Source: Maylandia zebra (Eukaryota; Chordata; Actinopteri; Cichliformes; Cichlidae). Taken from it: a stretch of 64,000 bases of DNA. Location: assembly GCF_041146795.1 (NCBI RefSeq), contig NC_135170.1, positions 36,409,159 to 36,473,158 on the forward strand, written 5' to 3'. The notes under the pieces are model-generated. The model was not told where the DNA came from. It did no database searches and saw only the letters and a program-made list of their open reading frames with translations. A program made the position numbers and the translations under genes. Below are positions 13,101 to 23,035 of this stretch, piece by piece (position 1 is the stretch's first letter; the number at the start of each line of letters is the position of its first letter).

Positions 13101-13581
13101 GCACCTTGGTCATGTGACTAAACAAAGGTGAGCCTACCTTTGCATGCAGCTCTGCGATGGTTTTGTAGTACTGGCTGTAGTCTTTGGAGGAGGGGGAGGT
13201 CTTCTTCTCCAGGAACTCTCTGATCTTCTTCTCCAGCTCGGCATTGGCCGCCTCCAGCTTGCGCACCTTGTCCAGGTAGGAGGCCAGACGGTCGTTCAGG
13301 TTCTGCATGGTGGCTTTCTCATTGGCAGAGAGCCCAACACTGTCACCAGCACCACCTCCAAACCCGAAACCACCGCCACCTGCTCCACCGCCACCTGCTC
13401 CACCGCTGAAGCCAAAGCTGTAGGCAGATCCACTTCCACCTCCACCTCCACCTCCACCACCGCCACCACCAAACAGAGACATTGCGGATGAAGCAGTAGA
13501 CATTCTGACTCCTCCCATGGCGCCGGAAAGGGACCTGCTGCTGCCCCGGAACATTCCCCCACTAGCAGACCTGAAGGACAT
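10129..13581 (-). CDS. Type I keratin, complete, seven coding exons
   Basis: Complete type I keratin of 452 aa. Coding exons: 13581-13138, 12697-12615, 11542-11386, 11295-11134, 10852-10727, 10649-10426 and 10291-10129. All have GT/AG borders and the sum is 1,359 bp. The head (residues 1-85) is glycine-rich, with a run of 12 Gly at 38-49 followed by aromatic Gly loops. The rod opens with [16 protein letters not shown] (95-110) and closes with [22 protein letters not shown]. The tail is Ser/Thr-rich ([14 protein letters not shown]) and ends EEVTL. The 83-bp second exon is the classic type I keratin size. The start ATG at 13581 lies about 90 bp below a TATA box; an in-frame upstream Met at 13743 would precede the TATA box and is rejected. 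The product would dimerise with a type II keratin in epithelial cytoplasm. The closest relative in this window is the exon at 268-642. Confidence 0.96.
12207..12420 (-). repeat. Possible LINE 3'-end fragment in keratin intron 2
   Basis: AAGTTAAAATTTTATTCACC followed by a non-exonic block inside the intron resembles the minus-strand 3' end of fish LINEs. It is not matched closely enough elsewhere in the window to be sure. Confidence 0.3.
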
Positions 13582-13666
13582 CGTCTCGTGTGATGATGAG
13601 GATGAAGGATGCTGTCTTTCTGCTTCAGCTGAAGAGGAGAAAGTGGAGCGCTCAGACAGCGCAGGA

Positions 13667-13675
13667 TTTTTTATA
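13667..13675 (-). promoter_or_regulatory. TATA box of the second keratin
   Basis: TATAAAAAA on the minus strand, about 86 bases upstream of the ATG at 13581. This supports 13581 as the true start rather than the upstream in-frame Met at 13743. Confidence 0.75.
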
Positions 13676-13743
13676 CTCTCAGATGAGCGAGTGAGGAGGA
13701 GGAGGGATGATGGTGAGCTGGCGCCGAGCCTGGGAGGAGACAC

Positions 13744-14787
13744 CTGTGATTGTTTCAGTCACGAACAGCAGAAAGCTTAATGGTTTAGGGTGTGCCTAAG
13801 AATGTGGAATCCACTCACAGTCAACACAGTGAATAACAGACATCACGCCAAGTTTCATTTCACATCAGAGGGGCTGACAGGTTCGAGGAAACCAGTTCAG
13901 ACACAGATGATATTTAGTTAGAGCCTCCGATCAAGACAAATCCTGTCTCAGCCGCACAGGAGTGACTCTCCTGATGTGTTGTGTTGCTTTCATGCTCGTT
14001 TAACAGTTTAATCTTCAGTAAACTGAGGAGCAGCTGAAACTCGAGGTCCAAAGTTCAACCAAACACTTCTGAAAAGCCGCAGAGCTCAAGAGATTATCCT
14101 GCATAAGCATTAACCCATCGATTCTGAGCCGGAGAGAACCACAGCCCTGCAGCTTTACAGCCATTTTTCATCCACGCCTGTCCAGAGCCATAAAGCATAA
14201 AACACGTCCATTCGAGTCATCAGGGATATTTCACTGTCATACTTTAAAGTGAAATTTCAATCTTAGGTTTAAAATGAGAAAAATGTTGCTCACTTTACTC
14301 ATATTTTGAGTGTTAGAGCGTCCTAGTTGTTGACATAGTTATAGTGTCATGTTAAACAAACACAAAGCCAAAGGCGAGGTTTTCTGACTCCACGCCAGAC
14401 GTGATGAGAACCTCGTTAAAGATGCAAACAAATTAAATTAAATCTGCATGAAATTTGTGATGCAAATAAAAAGAATTTTGCTGTTGTTTAAATTGAAATG
14501 ATCTCACCTCCAGTAAATAATATGCCCAGTGCTCCTCCCGCTCTGTCCTGGCCCTGTCTGGGTCTGGTGCCCAGCCTTTCTCCGTCCTCCCTGTTCTCCT
14601 TTTCCTTGCAGGCTCCAGGTCGGCCCACTGCTCTGTTGGCCTTCAGACTGAGACGACTTGATGCAGTTACTGGACTTGTGCAGCTTTTCCATGCTCCACA
14701 CAGCAGCACTGACCTGAGCAAATGTAGTCTGGAGTCCCAAGAAGGCTCCAGAATTTCATTATCTGGGCAAATGCTGCTGATCCTAAC
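13744..14787. other. Intergenic, no gene seen
   Basis: Upstream region of the second keratin. The short open frames at about 14490-14820 on both strands overlap each other and show no domain or splice context. Confidence 0.45.
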
Positions 14788-14960
14788 CAGTGTTGGGCAA
14801 GTTATTTTGAAAGCGTAATTAATAACAGTTACTAGTTACTTCTTCAAAAAAGTAACCGAGTTAGTAACTGAGTTACAATATTCTAAAAGTAATTAATTAC
14901 TTGAAAAGTAACTATTGTGTTACTTTAAAAAAAACGTTTAACCCTCTGGGGTCCAGGGTA
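14788..14960. repeat. hAT-like terminus CAGTGTTGGGCAAG and adjoining TTAACCCTCTGGGG end
   Basis: CAGTGTTGGGCAAGTTA at 14788 is a typical hAT-type terminus followed by AGTAAC-rich sequence; the same terminus occurs at 40129. At 14938 TTAACCCTCTGGGGTCC looks like a piggyBac-type MITE end. The matching opposite ends were not found. Confidence 0.4.
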
Positions 14961-15589
14961 TAAGCGTCCATTTTTAACTATTTTCCCTCCTAATTTCACC
15001 TTTAAAAACTATTTATTTGCCTTGTTTGGTCTCATCCTTTCAGCACAGCCTCACGTGTCTGAATTTATAGTCATGTTTTCATTTTGACAGACTGTACTAA
15101 CACAACTGATCTAAAATCAGACAAAAAACATAAAATCCAAGTAGAAAAAGTGATAGTTTTACTGTAACAACCACAAACATGTTTAATGAATCATATTTCA
15201 TAACTTTAAATACAAATATAAACTGTCAGTTTTAAAATCATATGCACAAGGTTTGCAAACAACAAAGTTATTTGCAGCAATTTACCTTTTACCCTTTTTT
15301 AATAACCATTTCAAACTGTTTACAGAACAATCAGCTGTTCTTCAATAAGATGCCACAAATTATTTGTGCCACTGCAAATATTTCTGTCCACTATAAAGGA
15401 AACATCACAGCCTGATACCTGCAGGTCTGACAGCAGCAGGTGTGTCACTGCTGTTTCTACCTGGAGACAGCAGTCGCCTCATTGTTCTGACACACAACAC
15501 AAAACTATCCACAACACACTAACTACACAAGACAACACATTAACTACACACTGCAAACACGCTAAACGTCACAAATCTCTCACATCTCA

Positions 15590-15591
<2 letters not shown>

Positions 15592-15621
<30 letters not shown>
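15592..15621. repeat. (TC)n microsatellite
   Basis: Uninterrupted CT/TC dinucleotide run of about 14 units. Confidence 0.9.
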
Positions 15622-15626
<5 letters not shown>

Positions 15627-17090
15627 TAAATCTTCCGCCTCTTCCTAAACAACCAAATGTCATGTGGCCATATCATTTTTTCATTGGTCAACATGGTGCA
15701 TTTTTCCACCAACAGGAACGGGGTGGTTTTGGTCAAAAGTAGTGGTGCAACGATCAAAAATCTCACAGATCACGATTTTAAGTCACGGATCAGCAAAAAT
15801 AGGAAAAAGAGACAAAAATTCGACTCGTTTACTTATTTAAGTATTTTTTGCCTATTAAAAAACATTCAACTGAAGACTCATTCCACTCACTTATATAAAT
15901 AAAATAAAAACATTTCTTGTTCTGATTGTGGACATTTTACGAGGACAGAAAAGGACAGATGAGCTGCCCCGATGGCCTGATGTGACCTGATGGTGCGAGT
16001 CTGCGCTCCGTCTTGTAGGGGGAAAGCGTTCCTGCACGACTCTGAGCGCACACGAGTCCTGACACGTCCGCGTATAATGGGAGTAATCACAGCTTTAATG
16101 ATTTGTAAAGTGTTTTTGTGGTGTGGGTGTAGCTGGGTGCATTCATGCTGCAGGTGCCAGCCGCTGCTCCCAGGCTGCAGGGCCAAACACTCGCTGATCG
16201 AGGTGATAATGACAAACAAATAAATAAAACTTCTGTGTAACGAAGCAAAAGCAGAGCGCTTCATAGTGCAGTCCGGGTGTGCAGATGGTGTTTGTGGATG
16301 TGGACTAGGACGCAGTCCGCGCGCATGAAGTGATGATTTTAAGGATTTAAAGACTATTTAGCATCTTTTATTTCTGAGGAGCTCAGCATGAAACCTGGAA
16401 AACTGTTAGATGAGGTCTGTGAAGGCGCTCAGTCATCCAGGTCATCATAATCGTCTGTTCATCGCTCACTGACGCGAGAAACAAAATCAGGGCTGTTTTT
16501 TTATTGCCAAGTTGAACTGATCATTACTTAATATTCAGACTTCACTGGGCTGATTTTGATTTCACGTGATTTTTTATATTGGTATTAATCCCACAGGAGG
16601 AGCTCTTTGCTAATAAAAACTCTGGACTGCAGATTGTCTGTGTGCTCGCTCCACTTGATCATAAGCATCAAACATAATGCACAATAACTCAAACAGACTC
16701 CAGAGTCTGGAGCAGTTTTAGGAGGCAGACCTTCCTGATAATGAGAAATCCTTTCAACAGTACGTTCCCGGGTTTCCAGACCAGCTCAGCTCCTCGAGAA
16801 AAATCTGTCAAATCCCCAAAACACGCAGGCATGTCTCCTGTGGGTCTGATGAAGATAAAACAGGAACTTTCTCATTATTTCACTGAATGCAAACTGTAAA
16901 AAAGATGCCGTTCCTGGGATTTAAAGTCTTTCCTCCTCCTCATGTGTCAGTAGGACAAAGGTGAAATCAGCTGTTTAAACTTGGGCCTGATCCCCGCTGA
17001 ATGACAAAAACAGTCAAAGACCAAAATGTGAGTCCTGCTCAGGAGCGCACGCATGCAGACTCTACCGGCGATTGTGTCTGTTATCAGATA
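15622..17090. other. Intergenic, no gene seen
   Basis: A short stretch at about 15738 (GTGGTGCAACGATC) resembles a hAT-type repeat. Otherwise nothing is recognised. Confidence 0.4.
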
Positions 17091-17371
17091 TCCCACATAG
17101 CAGACAGGTCTGGCCCGGATCTGGTGTCAAGCCAGGACTGCTGGCTGACTTCTGGCATGATAAGTGGTATGTCATCCAGATATGGGCCTGGCCTGGCATA
17201 GGTGGTACTGTCTATGTGATGGCATGTAACATCTGGCTCGATTGTGGTTTGGTGTATGTGGCCCAGGCCCATAGAAAACCGGTCTGGCCCGGATCTGGTA
17301 TCAAGGTGGCACTTCTGACTGGCTGGTGTCATGGCAGAGTGTCAACCAGATGTTTGCCAGGTCTGGCAATG

Positions 17372-17515
17372 ATGGTAAAAAATGGTAAATGGCCTGTATT
17401 TATATAGCGCTTTACCCTACATTCAGTCATCCACACATTCATCCACACATTCGCACACTGGTGATGGCAGCTACATTGTAGCCACAGCTGCCCAGGGGCG
17501 CACTGACAGAGGCGA
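17372..17515. repeat. Dispersed repeat, TGGCCTGTATTTATATAGCG type
   Basis: The block ATGGCCTGTATTTATATAGC...CCACACATTC is a familiar teleost interspersed repeat, likely a LINE or SINE 3' end. This is recognition by memory only; no second copy is present in the window. Confidence 0.45.
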
Positions 17516-17680
17516 TGGTGCTATTTATGTTCCTATTTTCCTATTTTAGTTAGAAGACCCAAATGCTGTGTTGCAATACTATACAGCTATGGTAGCCAAC
17601 GTTTCAAGTGCAGGTTTGACAGGTTTGTGAGTGTAGACTTGATCCAAAACCTAGTGAGGGTTTACTTGTCTTTGCTAGTA

Positions 17681-17790
17681 GGTGGCTATAGCTCATGAGG
17701 TAGAGCGGGTCACCTACTGATCGGAAGTTTAGTGGTTTGATCCCTGGTTCCTCCAGTCAGCAAGAGTATGAGTATGAATGTAGTTAGGAA
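17681..17790 (+). repeat. tRNA-derived SINE head
   Basis: The spacing matches a tRNA promoter: an A-box-like TAGCTCATGAGGTAGAG at about 17689-17705 and a B-box-like GGTTTGATCCC at about 17734-17744. No cloverleaf acceptor stem closes, so it is a SINE relic and not a tRNA gene. Confidence 0.6.
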
Positions 17791-17930
17791 GCTATGGCGG
17801 TATTTTTGTGCCACTACTGAGCGCACGGGGGAAAAAATTGCAGGTGCAAGTGTTGCATTTTGAGAAGAAATTTATTTTGAGTGAAGAAAAGCTAAATTCG
17901 AGTGAACAAAATCCATTCCTGCGTGCAAAA

Positions 17931-17955
17931 AATGTATTTCAGTGTTTGCTGTTAT

Positions 17956-18021
<66 letters not shown>

Positions 18022-18452
18022 CAGCAGCCCCTCTCGCTCAGTTTTTGCGCTCGCTCGCAATGTGTTGCTCGCGCTCTCTTAACATTTCTGCCCGTGAGCG
18101 CTCAACTCTTTCTCTGCACCGTTATATTTGTGCCACAAAACCAGCCAATCACAGACTTGGATGCAAAAAAATCGGATTGGCTGTTCTGGTCTCCAATCAG
18201 CTTGAAATGACGAAATGCAATATCCCAGAATGCATTTCGACCAAAACTCAAACGAGGCAGTGGCGGAGGAACACAGAGTGGCGGAGTTTGAAATATTACT
18301 CTGTCTGTGGCACAAAATAAACTTTTAAGATATTTTCATGTGAGAATGTTTCTGTGTAAACTTTAAATATCTGCTCGATTCATCAAGACATCACATATTT
18401 GCACAAGTGCTCTAACGTTTTCGGAGATGCCTGTTACCCACCAGCTGACCGG
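17931..18452. repeat. Left arm of a long inverted repeat
   Basis: The reverse complement of this arm matches 20309-21061 at high identity through shared words such as AACCAGCCAATCACAGACTT, TGTTTGCT and the segment around TTACCCACCAGCTGACCG. The arms are about 1.9 kb apart and differ by a CA expansion here and a MITE in the right arm. Confidence 0.88.
17957..18020. repeat. (CA)n microsatellite
   Basis: About 31 CA units. The right arm of the inverted repeat has only about four units at the equivalent place (21025-21035). Confidence 0.95.
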
Positions 18453-18907
18453 GTGGTCACTCGGGTTAAACATAATATAAAAGGCTGAACTGACAAAAAA
18501 ATCACCGACTACACCACCAGGTGTTACAGGAAAAACCATAAAGCCTTTGAACTGAAACAAACACTGTTGTGACAGTGATGTACACTGTCTTGTTGGTATA
18601 TGTGTATGATTTGTATCACCTTCATGTTTCCAAACCGACATCATGAGCAGCAGCTTTACAGCTGTGGCTCTGTTATGGCCCTGTCCATAATCTGTTTTGG
18701 TGGCTGTTGTTGTCTGTGCCTTTAAGTCTTTGCAGGTCCCGGAGTGGATGAGCTGACAGCTGCTGATTGGTCCCCTGGCCATGTGATCTTCTTCAAATCC
18801 CTCACCAGCAGTTGTCCTGGATGAGCCCCCACTTTATGTTACGCCCCAGTCTAGGGGTACAGGAACGCAACATAAGTTTGAAAAGACTGCCCTGCCCTGG
18901 TCCCCAC

Positions 18908-19177
18908 CAACAGAAATACAGCACCATTGAAAAAGAAGCCCTCTCTCTATTGCTTGCTCTACAGCATTTCGAGGTCTATGTCGGTTCCAGTTCAGCACCT
19001 GTCATTGTTTACACAGACCACAACCCCCTCGTGTTTTTGACCCGAATGCAAAATTCTAACCAAAGGCTCATGAGATGGTCCCTCTTAGTACAGGATTTCA
19101 ATCTGGAGATCCATCACAAAAAAGGGACAGAGAATGTACTGGCAGATGTGCTGTCACGTGGTTTTCGGAACCCCTAA
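18908..19177 (+). pseudogene. Ty3/gypsy RNase H fragment
   Basis: The translation includes YSTIEKEALSLLLALQHFEV, VYTDHNPLVFL and DFNLEIHHKKGTENVLAD..LSR, which are hallmark motifs of the gypsy RNase H domain and the start of the region leading to integrase. The frame stops at 19177, directly before the polypurine tract, so integrase is deleted. The open frame extends upstream to 18767, but that part reads through the inverted LTR fragment and is not protein-derived. Gag, protease and most of the reverse transcriptase are absent. Confidence 0.88.
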
Positions 19178-19222
19178 GCGCCAAACATCTTTAGGGGAGA
19201 TATTTGGTCTTGGGAAGGGGGG

Positions 19223-19827
19223 TGTTATGGCCCTGTCCATAATCTGTTTTGGTGGCTGTTGTTGTCTGTGCCTTTAAGTCTTTGCAGGTCCTGGAGTGGA
19301 TGAGCTGACGGCTGCTGATTGGTCCCCTGGCCATGTGATCTTCTTCAAATCCCTCACCAGCAGTTGTCCCGGGGCAGCCACTGACAGCAGCAGCAGACCT
19401 GACCCTGGCCTCCAAAACCTGAGACTTTTGTGCCTGTGATTTTTGCAGCTTTTCTGAGTTTTGTATATAGTGTGTACATTAGTTTTCATTGTAAATAGCA
19501 CTGCAACAGAAGGGGTGAGCTGCCATATTGTTTCTCCTTGCACTGTTTTCTCCTGTTTATTTCAGTTAGGGAGTTAGGTGTAGCGCTTGTCTTTTGTTTG
19601 ATGTTTGATTTCACATAGGGTTCTAGATAGCACCTCCTCCTGACTTAGCTTGTTTTGTTTGTTATTTTGGCCTTTGTTCACCCTGGAGCTTCATTTTTGC
19701 AGTGTAGAGAATAAATCACAATTCACTAAGAAATTGGTTTCCCTCTGTGTATGGTTTTGGGGACCAGGGCGGGGCAGTCTTTTCAAACTTATGTTGCGTT
19801 CCTGTACCCCTAGACTGGGGCGTAACA
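19223..19827 (+). repeat. 3' LTR of the gypsy-type element
   Basis: A 605-bp LTR from TGTTATGG to GTAACA, preceded by a polypurine tract. Its first 147 bp are nearly identical to 18671-18817, with only a couple of substitutions seen by eye, which implies a recent insertion. Confidence 0.85.
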
Positions 19828-20308
19828 GGCTCCAGCAAACATCAGCTGATACTAGAAAGTAATATTAAATAAATTCTAACAACAGCTGATCAAGCTTAAA
19901 CGTGCTGCTGTTGTTTATCTCGACATCCGCTGGTTTCCTCTTTCTGGCGCAAAGTGGGTGATAAACAAACAAGAGAGACGATCAGCTGATCATTGATCAG
20001 TTTCATGATTGAAGTAGCAACAGGAGAGGGAGGGGAGAATGAGAGGAGAAGAGGCAGCTGTGCAGCAAAAACACAGAGTAACTCCAGCTTTGTGTCTTTT
20101 TCATTGTAGCTGAAGTCCGGGACGAATCGCGTTCTTTTTCCCCTCAATACGGATGTGTCGTAATTGGTCCAGCCCAGAGTTGATCATGGCTAATCCACCA
20201 CCTTTCATTGTTTAGACCGTTACAAAAACAAACAAACATAAAAATGTAAAATCACCATCGGCCCACCGGGCAAATGTCCGGGATGCCCAATGGCCAGTCC
20301 AGCTGTGC

Positions 20309-21061
20309 GGTCAGCTGGTGGGTAACAGGCATCTCCGAAAACGTCGGCGCACTTATGCAAATATGTGATGTCTTGATGAATCGAGCAGATATTTGAAGTT
20401 TACACAGAAACATTCTTGCATGAAAATGTTTTAACCTCCACGGCGTACATTTTTGATTTCGCTTTGATATTTGGGCAGATTGCGACCTGATGAATGTAAA
20501 AACAAAGAATTACCAGTTTGTTTGTTTTTACCTGATTTTTGTTTCTAAGAAAAATAAGAGCCACATATGAGGATATTCGTTTAAAATGTTGATAGAACAG
20601 TAGCAGTATAATGTCCTCTTAAGTGGATATCAGGCCCTTGTAGAGCAAAATTGAGTATTTTGGTCTAAATAACCCAAAATGTGATGTCCACATAGGTGGA
20701 CGCAGGTCCTAGGAGGTTAAAAGTTTATTTTGTGACCCAGAAAGAGTAATACTTCAAACTCTGTGTTCCTCCGCCACTGCCTCGTTTGAGTTTTGGTCGA
20801 AATGGATTCTGGGATATTGCATTTTGTCATTTCGAGCTGATTGGAGACCAAAACAGCCAATCAGATGTTTTTGCATCCAAGTCTGTGATTGGCTGGTTTT
20901 GTGGAACAAATATAACGGTGTAGAGAAAGAATTGAGCGCGCACGGGCAGAAATGTTGAGAGCACGAGCAACACATTGCGAGCGAGCCCAAATGCAAAAAC
21001 TGAGCGAGAGGGGCTGCTGTTGTTGTGTGTGTGGATAATAGCAAACACTGAAATACAGTTT
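20309..21061. repeat. Right arm of the long inverted repeat
   Basis: Inverted partner of 17931-18452, enlarged by the MITE at 20435-20716. Confidence 0.88.
20435..20716. mobile_element. piggyBac-like MITE flanked by TTAA, with its empty site visible
   Basis: TTAA lies at 20431-20434 and 20717-20720. The ends CCTCCACGG and CCTAGGAGG are inverted. The left inverted-repeat arm carries the uninterrupted site with a single TTAA (reverse complement of about 18305-18330, ATCTTAAAAGTTTATT), the signature of a TTAA-specific, precisely inserting transposon. Confidence 0.85.
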
Positions 21062-21287
21062 AGGCTGACATCTGGGCCCTATTTCAGGAAGCCGGTTTAG
21101 AAAACTCAGAGTGAAAAACGATACTCAGGGTTGAGTAACCCCGAACTGTCCAACTCGGAATATTCGGTTTCAGAAAGGCTGATAACAATTAGTTCAGTCA
21201 ACGCGGAGTTGCTTTAACCCCAAGTTAAGCGCGCGCACGAGGATACATAAAGCCCTGATTAGTGGAGCACAGATTAAGCGAGTCACC

Positions 21288-21910
21288 ATGGAGACGGAGG
21301 GAAAGAAGGCGCAGTCAATGTATGTCACAGCGCTTGAGGCCGAAATTCTGATGGCAGCATATGCCGATAACATGCAAATTTTGCGGAAAAAAAGTAACAC
21401 AGCCTCAGCTGCAAAAGAAAGGGAGCATGCATGGCAAACATAGCCGACAGAGTCAATGCGTGAGTGTTAATTTAAACATTGATCGAGGGATTTCCACCCA
21501 TTTAACACGTTATTTTATTATATTTTATTTTTTATTTTATACATTTTATTTTGTGATGTGATGTGAGCGCAGGTGCAACCCAACAGGCCCCAAACGTTCC
21601 TGGCAGCAAGTAAAAATGAAATATAAAAATATAGTCCAAACAGGTAAGGTGTAATTGTATTATGAGCCATAGTGCTTGGTCTGTTTGTCCCATGTAAATC
21701 AATTGCAGTTAGAGGCTACATTAATTTCCCCTCTGTAAGCACTTATTGAAATTATCTGAGCACATTACAAGTACATATTTGCTTACTCTGTATGCTCAAA
21801 TGTGACCCGTTATAGCCAACAGAAAAAAAGCGGAGGCCCGAAAAACAGGTGGGGGTCCTCCACCACCACCACTCACAGAGGCTGAGCAGTTGGCTTCCAC
21901 ATTTGTGATA
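21288..21910 (+). pseudogene. Harbinger Myb/SANT-like accessory protein, frameshifted
   Basis: In autonomous PIF/Harbinger elements this DNA-binding partner helps the transposase reach the nucleus and the element ends. Three exon-like blocks are seen. Block 21288-21459 begins METEGKKAQSMYV and includes EAEILMAAYADNM. Block 21573-21643 reads NPTGPKRSWQQVKMKYKNI, the SANT-type helix. Block 21816-21910 reads ANRKKAEARKTGGGPPPPPL. Splice-like borders separate them. The first block meets a premature TAG right after HAWQT, consistent with a one-base deletion, so the gene is dead. Confidence 0.75.
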
Positions 21911-22019
21911 ATGTTGGCAGCATCACATATGATCTTCACAGTGCAGAGAACACAAATTAGCATCCATTACTATAATGAAATAATTTGTTAGTTTGAAATG
22001 CTACAGGGAACTATGTACC

Positions 22020-22632
22020 TGTACATTAATGCTGTGGAAAGACTTCCTGTTCACATAGTCTCCTTCATTTACTGAAGGAGCAATGATTGGAATGTGAGTG
22101 CCATCTATACAGCCAATCACGCCTGGGAACCGTGAGAATAAATGTACAATTTAAGTAGTAGTCCAAGTATCACCACATCATGAATTAAGTTTCGTTCATC
22201 CTGATACCTGCAATTTTGTGGCATCCCTCTTTGATAAATCTTGTGGGTCTATGAACGGGGAACACCACAAACGAGTACAGGAGACGTTTCAGTGCAACTG
22301 CCCGACAGACGGTAGCCTTGGAAACGTGCTCAGCGTCACCAATATTATACAGAAAGCTCCCGTTTGCAAAAAACCGAAGTGCGATACAAATAATATGCAC
22401 AGAACTGAGAGGATGTCCGCGATGTCACATGAGCAATATTAGGCCTGAGGATGTTATTCAAATAAATTATAGATTGTGCTGAAAAACGGTAACGTTCACA
22501 CAGGAAATCATCAGGAAATGATAAAATGTCCGAACGCGCTCTGATCACTCTCTCCCGGCGGAGAGCTCTGCGGAGAATTTGGGCTTCAACATCTACTGGC
22601 TCTTCAAGGAAGGAGCACGCCATGTCTGACAC
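22020..22632 (-). pseudogene. Harbinger (HARBI1-like) DDE transposase, fragmentary
   Basis: Minus-strand blocks begin MSDMACSFLEEPVDVEAQIL at 22632, then FPDDFLCERYRFS and LRPNIAHVTSRTSSQF. They continue in another frame with IALRFFANGSFLYNIGDAEH, SKATVCRAV and FVVFPVHRPTRF, then [18 protein letters not shown] (about 22132-22079). The last block contains the first catalytic Asp context GCIDGTH of HARBI1-type nucleases. Frames change and the C-terminal catalytic part is not found, so no active enzyme is encoded. Confidence 0.85.
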
Positions 22633-23035
22633 TTCCTACAGTCAGGTTTCTGACAAAGAGGCGGAGACAGTCAGGGTTAGTTGAAGTAAACCTGCTAGGG
22701 GGCAGGTTAGCTTCACGGAGTGTGTCGTCATAGTAACTCACTCAGAATTAATCTAAACTCGCTTTGTGAAACCGAAAACCCAGAGTTTTCGTTAACTCAG
22801 GGTGTACTTACTCAGAGTTTGCACTGAAGCGGCTTCCTGAAATAGGGCCCTGGGCCGGCACAGGGCCAGCAGTGTGTCTGCAACTGGCCTTGTGCTGGCC
22901 CATGTGTGGGCCACCTCTGGCAAACCTGATCTGGGCCACCAAAGGGCCATCATTCTTAGGTATGGGTATGTGGGCCATGTGTAAGCACATTGTGAGGGCC
23001 AGATCAGGGCCATACCAAATTTTCTATGTGGGTAT

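Larger units (their letters stand above)
18671..19827 (+). mobile_element. Deleted Ty3/gypsy-type LTR retrotransposon with 5-bp target-site duplication
   Basis: The element starts TGTTATGGCC and ends GGCGTAACA. It is flanked by GGCTC on both sides (18666-18670 and 19828-19832). The first 147 bp (18671-18817) repeat the start of the full 3' LTR at 19223. A polypurine tract (GGGAAGGGGGG) precedes the 3' LTR. The interior keeps only an RNase H fragment. Bases 18837-18904 are an inverted copy of the LTR's own end. Confidence 0.88.
21075..22849. mobile_element. PIF/Harbinger transposon, two-gene, degraded
   Basis: The terminal inverted repeats are GGCCCTATTTCAGGAAGC at 21075 and its perfect reverse complement ending at 22849. 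The flanking 3-bp duplication is CTG (21072-21074 and 22850-22852). Inside are a Myb-like gene on the plus strand and a HARBI1-like transposase on the minus strand, the standard divided gene set of this superfamily. Confidence 0.92.
17092..23032. mobile_element. Possible 5.9-kb composite element bounded by CCCACATAG inverted ends
   Basis: CCCACATAG at 17092-17100 and CTATGTGGG at 23024-23032 are inverted. TAT flanks both (17089-17091 and 23033-23035). Both ends are followed inward by GGCC-rich tracts of similar word content (TCTGGCCCGGATCTGG; GGCCAGATCAGGGCC). All other repeats between 17.3 and 22.9 kb would then be nested inside. The short ends make this a hypothesis only. Confidence 0.4.

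Noticed and set aside
13582..13743. Longer N-terminus of the second keratin from an upstream in-frame Met (MSPPRLG...)
   Set aside because: It lies upstream of the TATA box at 13667-13675, and keratin homology starts at MSFRS.
15887..16264. 125-codon minus-strand frame
   Set aside because: No domain, no splice sites matching a neighbour and overlapping repeats; treated as chance.
17902..18320. Two long open frames across the CA microsatellite
   Set aside because: They consist of His-Thr dipeptide repeats from (CA)n and flanking inverted-repeat sequence, with no homology.
18767..18907. N-terminal part of the gypsy open frame
   Set aside because: It reads through an LTR stub and an inverted LTR fragment, so it is not protein-derived.
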